A DNA stretch of 64,000 bases from Lachnospiraceae bacterium (GTDB taxonomy: Bacteria; Bacillota; Clostridia; Lachnospirales; Lachnospiraceae). Below are positions 1 to 8,995 of the stretch, one piece after another (position 1 is the first letter of the stretch; each line of letters begins with the position of its first letter). A program made the translations under genes and the position numbers. Under the pieces are notes generated by a model that saw nothing but the letters and a program-made list of their open reading frames with translations, made no database searches and was not told the DNA's origin. The stretch is from assembly GCA_029071325.1 (NCBI GenBank), contig JAIEAP010000044.1, positions 19,045 to 83,044 of the forward strand, written 5' to 3'.

Positions 1-3000
1 ACGGAAATAATACAGTTTCCGGAGCAGCTTTTTACAACGAAGGTATTCTTTCCATGACTGACAGCGTGCTGGCAGACAACACGGCAACAACCGGAGGAGC
101 CATAAACGTAGGCACCGGCAGTCAGAGCACATTAAAAAATGTAACGATTACGGGCAATTCTGCTACTGGAAACGGAGGAGCGATCCATGTGTCGGGAGGA
201 GCATTCGTCGAGGTTTCCGGCGGAAACATCCGCTCCAACACAGCAGAAAAGAACGGAAATGCAGTACGGGTAAACAGCAGTGAGTTTTATATGTCAGACC
301 AGGCAGTGATAGCTTCCGATAATGACGTATACCTGGAGAATGGCTGCAATATTAAAACAAAGCGGTCAGGCATTGGAAATACTGCTTCAGATCCTCTGCA
401 TATTACATGCACCAACAGCAATACAGGAACTGTTATTGTTGCAAGCGAAAATCCGGAAGAAGCAGCAGGATTAAATGGCAGGATAGTCTGTCAGGACACG
501 AAGGGGAAGGTTCTTGATATCACCTTATTCAACCAGTATCTTGTGATAGGAGATACGGATGCAGTTGACTGGACGGCAAGGATTCTGAACCCAGACGGAA
601 CCTACACCAGCTATCTGTCCATTCAGGATGCCATCAATGCGGTTCCGACAAATGGCCAGCTGACCAGAATCGAGCTGATGAGGGATGTCACTCTGACGTC
701 ATCTTTGGATATCCCGGAGAACGGCAACCGGAATATATTGCTGACTGACGATGGAAATGGACCTTACACCATCACCAGAGGATTTACCGGAGGCAGAATG
801 ATCATCCTGCGCACCGGCAATCAGCTGACACTGGAGGGCAGCAGTCAGGATGACAGCAATCCGTCGCTCATTTTGGACGGAGCTGGTATGGAGGCAACGA
901 ATAACCAGCAGACCATCTGTGTGGGAACCAATGCCACCAATAAGAATGCAACCCTTACTTTAAATTCCGGTGCGAGACTGACCGGCAATAAGAACGGCAA
1001 CGGAGGCGGAGCGCTCATCGTATACGGAAAACTGGTTATGAACGGCGGTCTGATCGACCACAATCAATCCGTAAATGACCATGGCGGAGCTATTTATGTA
1101 ATGGCAACCGGTGAAATGACTATGAACGGCGGAACCATCAGCAATAATACCAGTAAGAACGACGGCGGAGCAATTCTGATCACCGGTACGGCAACACTGA
1201 CTATGACGGGCGGAACCATCGCAGAGAATACAGGAAGATCCGGAGGCGCAATCATCTTAAATTACAGTGCTTCTGGAAGCGGAACATTCCATATGAGCGG
1301 TGGAACCATAAAGGACAATAAGGCAAGCAGCAACGGAGGGGCAATCTTTGTCCATTCCAAAGGCACAGTGACCATGACCGGCGGAAGCATCACCGGCAAC
1401 AGCGGAGGTAACGGCGGAGCGGTTTACCTTCATAACAATGCAGCCAACGGCGCAGGCATTATGCATATGACCGGCGGAGCTATCAGCAGTAATACAGCAT
1501 CCGGCAACGGCGGCGGCGTGGGAATGGCAGCGGCAGCAAACAGCCTTGACATGACGGGCGGAATCATCAGCAGCAACAGCGCCGGAAGATTCGGGAATGA
1601 TATTTACGGGGCTGGCAGCGTGTCCATGCAGGATACGGCTTATGCAGGCAGTCTGTATCTGGCAGAGGATACCGTGATCAGTCTTACGGGCGCTCTGTCC
1701 GCGAGAAATACGGTCACCGAGGTTGTGCTGGGCAGTTATCCGGAGGGCAGACAGGTTCTTGACGGAGATGCGGCAGTGATCGCAGCAGATTATGTATACT
1801 TTGCAGTGCCGGCGGGAACCGGAGCGGATATTGATTCCGATGGACGGCTGAAAGCGAACGGTGAGGTCGTGGACTATACGGCAAGAATCCGTAAGCCGGA
1901 CGGCACTTATGTAGGATATATGACCCTTGAGGCAGCTCTTGAGGCAGCAGCGACAGACGGTTCTTTGACTACGATTGAGGTTATGAAGGATATTACCCTG
2001 ACCGCAGCTTTGGATATCCCGGAGAAAGGCAACCGGAACATATTGCTGACGGATGACGGCAACGGACCGTATACCATTACAAGAGCATTTACCGGAGACC
2101 GGATGATCATCTTACGCACCGGAAACCAGATGACATTGGCAGGAAGCAGTAAAGATGACAGCGCACCGTCATTGATTTTCGACGGCGGTAATATGGAAGA
2201 GGCCAACCTTCAGCAGATTATCTGTGTAGGAACCTCGGCAACCAACAAGAACGCAGCCCTTACCTTAGATTCCGGTGTGAAGCTGACCGGCAACAACAAT
2301 AAGCAGGACGGAGGAGCCATCATTGTATACGGCAGCCTGAATATGAAGGGCGGCGTCGTAGATAATAATAAAGCATCGGGACACGGCGGAGCAGTTACTG
2401 TCATGGCTACCGGAGAAATGATTCTGGCAGGAGGAACCATCAGTAACAATACCAGTAAGCTGGACGGCGGAGCAATTATCGTCCAGGGAACCGGAAAGCT
2501 GACCATGACTGGCGGAACTATTACAGGCAATGCAGGAAGGTCAGGAGGAGCAATTATCTTAAATTACTCCGGATCCACCAGCGGTACGCTTGCTATGAGC
2601 GGGGGCGCTATCCAGAATAATACGGCAACCAGCAACGGCGGAGCAGTATTCGTCCACGCAAAAGGAACATTAACCATGACCGGCGGAAGTATCACCGGCA
2701 ACAGCGCAAATAACGGAGGAGCAGTTTATCTCCACAACAACGCTACCAACGGAGCCGGAAGTATGCAGATGTCGGCAGGAACCATTAGCGGCAATACGGC
2801 AAAGAGCAACGGCGGCGGCGTGGCAATGGCAGCGGCAGCCAATGCACTGACCATGACCGGCGGCAGCATCAGCGATAACAGCGCGGCAGGAAACGGAAAG
2901 GATATTCAGGTGGCGGGAACGCTGTCTATGAAGGGAAGCGCACAGGCTGGAAGCATTTACCTTGCAGCAGGCAAGACCATAAACCTGGCAGGAGACTTAA

Positions 3001-4532
3001 GTAACCGCAGCGAGAAGACAGAAGTGACCATGCCGGCATATACGGAAGGTACAGCAGTGCTAAGCGGAGATGCGTCCGTGATCGCCCAGAATTATAGCTT
3101 CTTTGCAACACCGGAGGGAAGCGGTGTGGACATTGACGACACCGGGCATCTGAAATCTAACAGCGAAGTGGTAGACTATACTGCACGGATCCGCAAGGCA
3201 GACGGCAGCTATGAAGGATATATGTCGCTTCAGGCAGCAATAGAAGCGGCAGCCACAGACGGCAGCCAGACCAGGATTGAGCTGATGAAGGACGTCACCC
3301 TGACAACCTCTCTCGATATCCCGGAGAACGGCAACCGGAATATACTGCTGACCGATGACGGGAAGGGACCGCATACCATTACCAGAGGATTTACCGCAGG
3401 CAGAATGATTATCCTGCGCACCGGCAATCAGCTGACACTGGAGGGCAGCGGCAAGAATGACAGCGCGCCGTCACTGATCTTAGACGGGGCAGATATGACG
3501 GCGGGCAGCAACCAGCAGATCATCTGTGTGGGAACAAGTGCAACGAATAAGAATGCGACCCTTACCATAAATGCCGGTGTGAAGCTGGCAAATAACAACA
3601 ACACCAACGGAGGCGGAGCCGCTATCGTATACGGAACCATAAATATGAACGGAGGCGTGATCGATAAGAATAAATCTACAAATGACCATGGCGGTGCCAT
3701 ATATATTATGACAGGTGGAGAAATGACGTTGTCAGGCGGAACCATCAGCAATAACTCCAGCAAGAACGACGGCGGAGCGATTCTGGTCAATGGCGCCGGA
3801 AAGCTTACTATGACAGGAGGCGAGATCACAGGCAATTCAGGAAGATCAGGCGGAGCAATCATTTTGAACTTTGCATCTTCTGCAGGCCCTGCGTTTAGTA
3901 TGAGCGGCGGAACTATAAAGGACAATACGGCAACCAGCAACGGCGGAGCGGTCTTTGTTCATTCCAAAGCAGTGATGACCATGACTGGCGGAAGTATCAC
4001 CGGCAATCAGGGAGTTCAAGGCGGAGCGGTTTATCTGCACTACAATGCCACCAACGGTCCCGGAACCATGATCATGTCAGACGGAAGCATCAGCCAGAAC
4101 ACGGCAACCGGCAACGGCGGAGGTGTAGGGACGGCAAATGCAGCTAATACACTGACCATGACTGGCGGCACCATCAGCGGTAACAGTGCAGCCGGAACCG
4201 GACAGGACATCCATATGGCTGGCAGCCTGTCCATGGAGGGAAGCGCACAGATTGGAAACGTATATCTTGTGGCAGGCAAGACCGTAAACCTGACGGGAGC
4301 CCTGGACAGCCGCAGCGAGGTGACAGAAGTGACCATGCCGGCATATGCGGAAGGGACTGCCGTATTAAGCGGAGATGCGTCAGCCATATCCACAGGCTGT
4401 CAGTATTTTAAGACACCGGATGACAGCGGAATGGAGATCGGAGATGACGGGACACTGAAGACGGCGACAAATACATTTATCGCCGTGGTGATAAACAGTA
4501 TTATGTATAACATCAAAGGAGGAAGAGCATGA
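1..4532 (+). CDS. Giant beta-helix repeat surface protein (5' end outside window)
   Basis: The reading frame is open from base 3, upstream of the first ATG at 54, so the true start lies outside the window. The visible ~1,500 residues are glycine-, asparagine- and threonine-rich, with motifs such as MTGGxIxxNxAxxxGGA recurring about every 20-25 residues. This is the pattern of right-handed parallel beta-helix proteins of the adhesin/Pmp-like type. Three long units start at VDWTARI (base 564), VDYTARI (1869) and VDYTARI (3171). Each opens with a ~60-residue module (DGTY..Y.S.Q.AI..A, then NRNILLTDDG) followed by the helix rungs. The protein ends about 20 residues after unit three, with no LPXTG-like motif, membrane segment or dockerin. 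The stop TGA overlaps the next ATG, so it is probably translationally coupled to the binding-protein gene. Role inferred: extracellular adhesion or glycan interaction. Confidence 0.85.
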   Translation, partial: GNNTVSGAAFYNEGILSMTDSVLADNTATTGGAINVGTGSQSTLKNVTITGNSATGNGGAIHVSGGAFVEVSGGNIRSNTAEKNGNAVRVNSSEFYMSDQAVIASDNDVYLENGCNIKTKRSGIGNTASDPLHITCTNSNTGTVIVASENPEEAAGLNGRIVCQDTKGKVLDITLFNQYLVIGDTDAVDWTARILNPDGTYTSYLSIQDAINAVPTNGQLTRIELMRDVTLTSSLDIPENGNRNILLTDDGNGPYTITRGFTGGRMIILRTGNQLTLEGSSQDDSNPSLILDGAGMEATNNQQTICVGTNATNKNATLTLNSGARLTGNKNGNGGGALIVYGKLVMNGGLIDHNQSVNDHGGAIYVMATGEMTMNGGTISNNTSKNDGGAILITGTATLTMTGGTIAENTGRSGGAIILNYSASGSGTFHMSGGTIKDNKASSNGGAIFVHSKGTVTMTGGSITGNSGGNGGAVYLHNNAANGAGIMHMTGGAISSNTASGNGGGVGMAAAANSLDMTGGIISSNSAGRFGNDIYGAGSVSMQDTAYAGSLYLAEDTVISLTGALSARNTVTEVVLGSYPEGRQVLDGDAAVIAADYVYFAVPAGTGADIDSDGRLKANGEVVDYTARIRKPDGTYVGYMTLEAALEAAATDGSLTTIEVMKDITLTAALDIPEKGNRNILLTDDGNGPYTITRAFTGDRMIILRTGNQMTLAGSSKDDSAPSLIFDGGNMEEANLQQIICVGTSATNKNAALTLDSGVKLTGNNNKQDGGAIIVYGSLNMKGGVVDNNKASGHGGAVTVMATGEMILAGGTISNNTSKLDGGAIIVQGTGKLTMTGGTITGNAGRSGGAIILNYSGSTSGTLAMSGGAIQNNTATSNGGAVFVHAKGTLTMTGGSITGNSANNGGAVYLHNNATNGAGSMQMSAGTISGNTAKSNGGGVAMAAAANALTMTGGSISDNSAAGNGKDIQVAGTLSMKGSAQAGSIYLAAGKTINLAGDLSNRSEKTEVTMPAYTEGTAVLSGDASVIAQNYSFFATPEGSGVDIDDTGHLKSNSEVVDYTARIRKADGSYEGYMSLQAAIEAAATDGSQTRIELMKDVTLTTSLDIPENGNRNILLTDDGKGPHTITRGFTAGRMIILRTGNQLTLEGSGKNDSAPSLILDGADMTAGSNQQIICVGTSATNKNATLTINAGVKLANNNNTNGGGAAIVYGTINMNGGVIDKNKSTNDHGGAIYIMTGGEMTLSGGTISNNSSKNDGGAILVNGAGKLTMTGGEITGNSGRSGGAIILNFASSAGPAFSMSGGTIKDNTATSNGGAVFVHSKAVMTMTGGSITGNQGVQGGAVYLHYNATNGPGTMIMSDGSISQNTATGNGGGVGTANAANTLTMTGGTISGNSAAGTGQDIHMAGSLSMEGSAQIGNVYLVAGKTVNLTGALDSRSEVTEVTMPAYAEGTAVLSGDASAISTGCQYFKTPDDSGMEIGDDGTLKTATNTFIAVVINSIMYNIKGGRA
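564..4470 (+). repeat. Three ~1.3 kb in-frame tandem repeats in the beta-helix gene
   Basis: Unit starts at 564, 1869 and 3171 give periods of 1305 and 1302 bases (435 and 434 codons). The NRNILLTDDG and SGGAIILN segments are almost identical in all three units, while the rung sequences between them have diverged. The period is a whole number of codons, which fits duplication under selection for the frame. Confidence 0.9.
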
Positions 4533-5875
4533 AAAAGAAATTATTGAGTGTTTTATTGGCGCTGTCACTGGTATTTTCCATGACGGCATGCGGGGATGAC
4601 AAGGGAAATAACCAGGGCGGCCAGGACAAAACAACGGAGGCCGGGAATGATTCCCAGGAGGCAGGCGGAGATGGTCCGGCATATGTAACGTCTCCTATCA
4701 CAATTGACTTTTGGCATACATTTGGCTCGGGTATGCAGGCGGAATATATGACGGATGCAGTAGCGCGTTTTAACGAATCCAACGAGTACGGGATTACGGT
4801 GAATGCCACATATATCGGCAATTATACGACGCTTCGTTCCCAGCTGACCACATCCATAGGCGCACAGGACAATCCGCAGGTGGCGATCCTTGGAATGTCC
4901 GATATCCTGGCATCTGCTGGGGTATTGGCTGACATGAATCCGTATGTCAAACGGGATCAGATTTCTCTGGACGGCGTTTTGGACAGTGTGCAGACCAGTA
5001 TGTACTATGAAGATCAGCTCACGGCTATGCCTTTTGCCCGGTCATGTACCATGTTCTACTATAATGAGGATATGTTCAAGGCGGCAGGATATGACACGGT
5101 GCCCACAACCATTGAGGAAATGGCGGCGGCATGCAAGGCAGTGTCCCAGAAGAACGGCAATTACGGTTTTGAAATGCTGATCGATATGAGTTTTTATCAG
5201 GAGGCGCTGCTTCTGTCCCTTGGCGCAGAAGGACTGATCGACGCGGATAAGCAGGGCGCAAGCTGCCTGGAGGACGGAACGTTCTTGAAGATGCTCACAG
5301 ATTGGAAGCAGTGGTGTGACGAGGGCTGGTGCGTAGCGCCTACCGTAACAGATGGAACCAACAGCATGTATCAGATGATGTATTCCGGCGAGCTGGCAGC
5401 ATGCTTTGCCAGCAGCGCATCCTTAAGTACCCTGGTAGAATATGGGAAACAGAGCGGCGTAAATATCGCAGTGGCGCCCATGCCTACCTATAGTGGTACA
5501 GGCGGCGTCGGCGGCGGCGGAGACATTTCCATTATCGCAGCAAACAACGATGAGCAGCAGATTGCAGCAGCATGGGAATTTGTAAAGTTCTTAATGTCAG
5601 ACGAAGAGGTGGCAGTCAGAAGTGAGAAGACAGGTTACCTGCCGACTTCTGAAGGCGCTGCGGAATTAATGTCGGATATCTTTGCGGCAGATGCGAACAT
5701 GAAGGCGGCTTATGATGCGAGAGTCATCTGCGAGGATGTTCCCGGATGCACACAGCGTTCAGAGTGGCAGATTCAGGCAGGAACGGCGGTATCCTATGTG
5801 ATCCAGGACAAGAATATGAGTCCGGAAGAAGCGGTAGAATATCTGCAATCCATGCTGCCAACGGTGTTCTATTAA
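4529..5875 (+). CDS. Sugar ABC transporter substrate-binding lipoprotein (family 1, UgpB/AraN-like)
   Basis: The 448-residue protein has a lipoprotein signal peptide (MKKKLLSVLLALSLVFSMTAC) with Cys21 as the likely lipidated residue, followed by a low-complexity G/D/N linker. The mature part begins with IDFWHTFGSG and continues with FNES, which is typical of family 1 solute-binding proteins for glycerol-3-phosphate, arabinose or oligosaccharides. The start is set by AAAGGAGG at about 4515 and overlaps the stop of the beta-helix gene by four bases (ATGA). No permease or ATPase gene lies beside it in the window; permeases could be upstream of the beta-helix gene or elsewhere. Downstream is a sugar catabolic cluster, so it probably supplies that pathway. 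The ligand is unknown. Confidence 0.85.
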   Translation: MKKKLLSVLLALSLVFSMTACGDDKGNNQGGQDKTTEAGNDSQEAGGDGPAYVTSPITIDFWHTFGSGMQAEYMTDAVARFNESNEYGITVNATYIGNYTTLRSQLTTSIGAQDNPQVAILGMSDILASAGVLADMNPYVKRDQISLDGVLDSVQTSMYYEDQLTAMPFARSCTMFYYNEDMFKAAGYDTVPTTIEEMAAACKAVSQKNGNYGFEMLIDMSFYQEALLLSLGAEGLIDADKQGASCLEDGTFLKMLTDWKQWCDEGWCVAPTVTDGTNSMYQMMYSGELAACFASSASLSTLVEYGKQSGVNIAVAPMPTYSGTGGVGGGGDISIIAANNDEQQIAAAWEFVKFLMSDEEVAVRSEKTGYLPTSEGAAELMSDIFAADANMKAAYDARVICEDVPGCTQRSEWQIQAGTAVSYVIQDKNMSPEEAVEYLQSMLPTVFY

Positions 5876-5893
5876 AATCGAGCTATAGTTCCT

Positions 5894-6069
5894 GCATTTT
5901 GTGACCCTTGATGCGCCATAGGGCTCACATCGCAAAGCGATGTGAACATTTTGCCAGGGTAAGTGTTCTGGAAAGCTTGCTTTCCAAACACTTACCGGTG
6001 CAAAACATCTGTGTTGCCGAAGGCAACAGACCCTATGGCGCTCACTTCATACAAACAAATACAAAATGC
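5894..6069. repeat. Cloverleaf-like structured intergenic element
   Basis: Nested inverted repeats enclose three hairpins. The outer arms are GCATTTTGT at 5894-5902 with ACAAAATGC at 6061-6069. The second arms are GCGCCATAGGG at 5913-5923 with CCCTATGGCGC at 6031-6041. Inside are hairpins at 5926-5944 (CACATCGC/GCGATGTG), 5958-5996 (GGTAAGTGTT/AACACTTACC with inner GGAAAG/CTTTCC) and 6012-6028 (TGTTGCC/GGCAACA). No supported coding sequence is present. It resembles a dispersed structured intergenic repeat or a structured RNA. It fills most of the gap between the binding-protein gene and the isomerase gene. Confidence 0.7.
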
Positions 6070-6091
6070 AAAACTTATGTAAGTAAGGGTA

Positions 6092-6130
6092 CAGGCTGCC
6101 ATATCAGATTTTCGTCTGTATGGCAGCCTG
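6092..6130. terminator. Strong hairpin upstream of the isomerase gene
   Basis: A perfect 12-bp stem (CAGGCTGCCATA at 6092-6103 with TATGGCAGCCTG at 6119-6130) is extended inside by CAGA/TCTG. There is no good T-tract on the plus strand, so it may attenuate or stabilise RNA rather than terminate. The interval 5876-6182 holds only this hairpin and the cloverleaf element. Confidence 0.5.
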
Positions 6131-6182
6131 CCGTATCATTCATGACAATACAAAGAAAGTCCGGGAAGGAGTAGATTGGAAC

Positions 6183-7001
6183 ATGAGATATTCAGCCAGT
6201 TCTCTGAGTTTTCCTCAGGGGGCGATAAAGGGATTAAAGAATCTCGACAAAAGGATCGGAATTGAAATTTTCTATGAATTTGCCAGCGATGAAATGTGGA
6301 ACCACGTGTTGGAAGAAGCAATGGAGGGAAGAGAAGGCGAGTTTAGTATTCACAGTCCGTTCTTTTACGCAAATATCGGTTATACCAAGGAGAGCGAGCT
6401 GTTTCGGGAGCTATGTGTACCGTTTGATCTCTATCATAAGTTCCATGCACAGTTTTATGTGCTGCATTCACAGGGGGAAGGATGTCCTCCCAGTGACGGC
6501 GCGGAGCGGACAGAGCTTAGAAAACGGGTAACGGAGCGGATGCAGCGCTTTGCCGGACTGTGTGAGAAAGAGGGCGTAACTTTAGTGATAGAAAATCTGT
6601 TCCGGGGGACGCCGGGACCGCTCTTTAATCAGGAACAGTATCTTCGGCTGTTTGAGGAGATTCCAAATGCGTATGCGTTGATTGATGTAGGGCATGCCGT
6701 ACTGGGACATTATGACGTTTATCAGGTACAGGAGACCCTGAAGGATCGGCTGATCGGATATCATATACACGACAATGACGGAGTGCATGATTCCCATTGG
6801 AGAATCCAGACGGAACAAGGCGTTGTGGATTGGAAGAAGTTCTGTCTGGGTGTAAAGCGGTTCACGCCCAAGGCAGCTCTGGTCATGGAATATGCTCATG
6901 CAAAGCCGGAGGATTATGTACAAGATATGGAAACACTGGAAGGAATCTTCAAGGAGATAGATGATGAATATGCAAAGCCTGTTGGGGAGCCGGACCTGTA
7001 G
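6183..7001 (+). CDS. Sugar-phosphate isomerase/epimerase, AP endonuclease family 2 TIM barrel
   Basis: The 272-residue protein looks like a xylose-isomerase-like TIM barrel. Visible strand ends include FSIHSPFF, LVIENLF and ALIDVGHA, then YHIHDNDGVHDSHW, a typical metal/substrate segment, and LVMEYAH near the end. The conserved Glu, Asp and His residues of these segments normally bind a divalent metal and catalyse keto-aldose isomerisation or 3-epimerisation. The start at 6183 is preceded by AAGGAG (6166-6171); an in-frame ATG at 6120 lies within the preceding hairpin and lacks a site. The 3' end overlaps the next gene by about 40 bases. The substrate is unknown; the FGGY kinase and transketolase downstream suggest it forms a ketose for phosphorylation. 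Confidence 0.75.
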   Translation: MRYSASSLSFPQGAIKGLKNLDKRIGIEIFYEFASDEMWNHVLEEAMEGREGEFSIHSPFFYANIGYTKESELFRELCVPFDLYHKFHAQFYVLHSQGEGCPPSDGAERTELRKRVTERMQRFAGLCEKEGVTLVIENLFRGTPGPLFNQEQYLRLFEEIPNAYALIDVGHAVLGHYDVYQVQETLKDRLIGYHIHDNDGVHDSHWRIQTEQGVVDWKKFCLGVKRFTPKAALVMEYAHAKPEDYVQDMETLEGIFKEIDDEYAKPVGEPDL

Positions 7002-8268
7002 ATGCGGTAAAGTACACACCTGTGATATCAAAGCAGTCTTTATCGGCCCGGGAGCCCTCGATAATATAAAAGAAACAACGAGAAATTACAGACATATCCT
7101 GCTGGCGGCGGACCAGAATACTTACAAGGTCTGCGGAGAGGCAGTGAAGGAACAGATTGGCGGCGCCTTAGAGCATCTGCTGGTGTATGAATGCGAGGGA
7201 TATCTGGTGCCGGATGAGCAGACGCTGGAAGCCCTTGAACAGCAGGTGACTGGTGAGACGGATCTTGTGATCGGAATCGGGTCCGGGGTCATTCAGGACC
7301 TGTGCAAGTATGTGAGCTTTCAGGCAGGGTTGCCGTATCATATTGTAGCCACTGCGCCGTCTATGGACGGCTATGCATCTGAGGGAGCGGCGCTTATTAT
7401 AGGCGGCATGAAGGTGAATTATCATGCTCATGTGCCGGAAGTCATTATAGGGGATACGGATATTCTGTGTGATGCCCCTCTGGAGATGTTGAAGGCGGGA
7501 TACGGGGATATTCTGGGGAAGTATTCCTGTTTGAATGACTGGAAGCTGAGCCATGCGGTAACCGGGGAATATTTTTGTCCGGAGATTTATGGGCTGGCCT
7601 ACGAGATGCTGCAGCAGACAAAAGATCTGGGCAGACTTCTTATGAACAGGGATAAGAAGGCAGTACAGACATTGATGGAAGCGCTTGTGGGTGTGGGGAT
7701 TGCCATGGCATACGCGGGGAATTCCAGACCGGCCTCCGGCAGTGAACATCATTTGTCACATTTCTTTGAGGTGGTTGGGATCATGAATGGAGAGCCGTAC
7801 TTTGCCCATGGCATTGATGTGGCGTTTTCCACAATCTATACCCAGAGAATGAGAGAGCGGCTGCTTATAGATATCAATTGGGAAGAAGCGGAAGCAGGCG
7901 ATCAGGCAGCTGCAGGAAGGCGCTCGTTTGACTGGGAAAAATGGGAGAATAGTATTCGCAGCATATACTCTAAGGCGGCGGAAGGCGTGATCGCGCTGCA
8001 GCACAGGCTGGACTGGTACAGCGTGGATTACACAGATATTTACAGGGCAGAGTGGGACAGGATCGGGGAGATTTTAAGAGAACCTCCCTCCTCTCTGGAG
8101 CTGGAAGAGTATCTTGCCAGTGTGGACCTTGAGCTGGAGCAGTTTGAGAAGCTGTATGGAGAGAAGAAGATTACGGACGCCCTTTGGTTTGCCAAGGATT
8201 TAAAGGATCGCTATTCGGTCCTGTGGATGTATTCTGATCTAATCGGCATGGATGGCAATGGAGTGTGA
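6961..8268 (+). CDS. sn-glycerol-1-phosphate dehydrogenase-like protein (AraM/EgsA family)
   Basis: This 435-residue protein belongs to the iron/zinc-dependent dehydrogenase superfamily with glycerol-1-phosphate, glycerol and dehydroquinate enzymes. It shows a short Cys-rich start (CRCGKVH), the NAD(P)-binding GIGSGVIQDL near residue 102, TAPSMDGYAS near 130, and metal-ligand regions LGKYSCLNDW, SGSEHHLSHFFE (about 261) and YFAHGIDVAF (about 282). Family members interconvert DHAP and sn-glycerol-1-phosphate. The annotated ATG at 6961 lies only four bases after AAGGAG (6951-6956); ATG 6964 has better spacing. It overlaps the isomerase gene. In Bacillus, araM sits beside araL (phosphatase) and araN (binding protein), and equivalents of both are nearby here. 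The true substrate could be another polyol phosphate. Confidence 0.85.
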   Translation: MMNMQSLLGSRTCRCGKVHTCDIKAVFIGPGALDNIKETTRNYRHILLAADQNTYKVCGEAVKEQIGGALEHLLVYECEGYLVPDEQTLEALEQQVTGETDLVIGIGSGVIQDLCKYVSFQAGLPYHIVATAPSMDGYASEGAALIIGGMKVNYHAHVPEVIIGDTDILCDAPLEMLKAGYGDILGKYSCLNDWKLSHAVTGEYFCPEIYGLAYEMLQQTKDLGRLLMNRDKKAVQTLMEALVGVGIAMAYAGNSRPASGSEHHLSHFFEVVGIMNGEPYFAHGIDVAFSTIYTQRMRERLLIDINWEEAEAGDQAAAGRRSFDWEKWENSIRSIYSKAAEGVIALQHRLDWYSVDYTDIYRAEWDRIGEILREPPSSLELEEYLASVDLELEQFEKLYGEKKITDALWFAKDLKDRYSVLWMYSDLIGMDGNGV

Positions 8269-8273
8269 CAGAT

Positions 8274-8951
8274 ATGAATGAAATTGTGATACTGCAGTTA
8301 ATATATATCGGGCGTATCGCTGCCGCGGGAATCTGCGGGATACTCATCGGCTGGGAGCGGCAGAAGCGGATTAAGGCAGCCGGGATCAAAACACATTTTG
8401 TGATTGCGGTGGCGTCTGCCCTGATGGTGATCGTGTCAAAATATGGATTTATAGATGCAGCCGTATCCCCGGGGGCTTCCGTGGATGTTGCCAGAGTGGC
8501 GGCAGGAATCCTGGCAGGGGTCGGTCTTATGGGAGGCGGACTGGTGATCAGCGGAAAGCAGGGCTTTACCAGCGGAATCACTACCGCGGCGGGAATCTGG
8601 GCCACGGTTGCGATCGGCATGGCGATCGGCGCCGGAATGTATGCGGCGGGGCTTTGCACTACAATGATCCTTCTGTTGGGGCAGATGATATTCCATAAGA
8701 ATGTAAAATTGGCCAAGGGCTTCTGGCACGGGCAGATTGATTTTATCATCCACAGCGGAGAAGCGGACATACAGACAATTACCTCGCGGTTAGAGGAGTC
8801 AGGGATTAATGTTCTGCGCATCAAGTGCGAGATTCAGAGCAGTAAAACCGAGAAAGTAAAAGTGATATTTGCGATTCCTACGAAGAAAGAACGGGCGGAG
8901 GTAGTCAAACTGATCACCGATATCCCTCAGGTGCATTCTTATGAATTTTAG
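8274..8951 (+). CDS. MgtC/SapB family inner-membrane protein
   Basis: The 225-residue protein has about four to five N-terminal membrane segments with the hallmark GILIGWERQKR and the glycine-rich VAAGILAGVGLMGGG and ITTAAGIWATVAIGMAIGAG segments. A soluble ~80-residue C-terminal domain (IDFIIHSGEADIQTITSRLEESG) looks ACT-like. MgtC proteins are linked to magnesium limitation and ATP synthase control in pathogens, but many homologues are uncharacterised. A GTG at 8265 is possible, but GGAG at 8260-8263 suits ATG 8274. It follows the dehydrogenase gene with almost no gap, so it is probably co-transcribed. Its role in a sugar operon is unclear. Confidence 0.8.
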   Translation: MNEIVILQLIYIGRIAAAGICGILIGWERQKRIKAAGIKTHFVIAVASALMVIVSKYGFIDAAVSPGASVDVARVAAGILAGVGLMGGGLVISGKQGFTSGITTAAGIWATVAIGMAIGAGMYAAGLCTTMILLLGQMIFHKNVKLAKGFWHGQIDFIIHSGEADIQTITSRLEESGINVLRIKCEIQSSKTEKVKVIFAIPTKKERAEVVKLITDIPQVHSYEF

Positions 8952-8995
8952 GCAGGATGCGGTGTATGGACATCATAAAAGGAGAAGGAAAAATT

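Noticed and set aside
3428..3940. Minus-strand ORFs inside the beta-helix gene
   Set aside because: They mirror the GGA/GCA-rich repeats of the plus-strand gene and give proline-rich low-complexity proteins. No ribosome sites or motifs support them.
564..4470. Possible CRISPR or insertion-sequence origin of the 1.3 kb repeats
   Set aside because: The periods are whole codons and the units are open throughout as one beta-helix protein. No inverted ends or transposase are present.
5908..6174. 88-codon ORF in the gap before the isomerase gene
   Set aside because: It runs through the hairpins of the cloverleaf element, lacks a convincing ribosome site and translates the inverted repeats.
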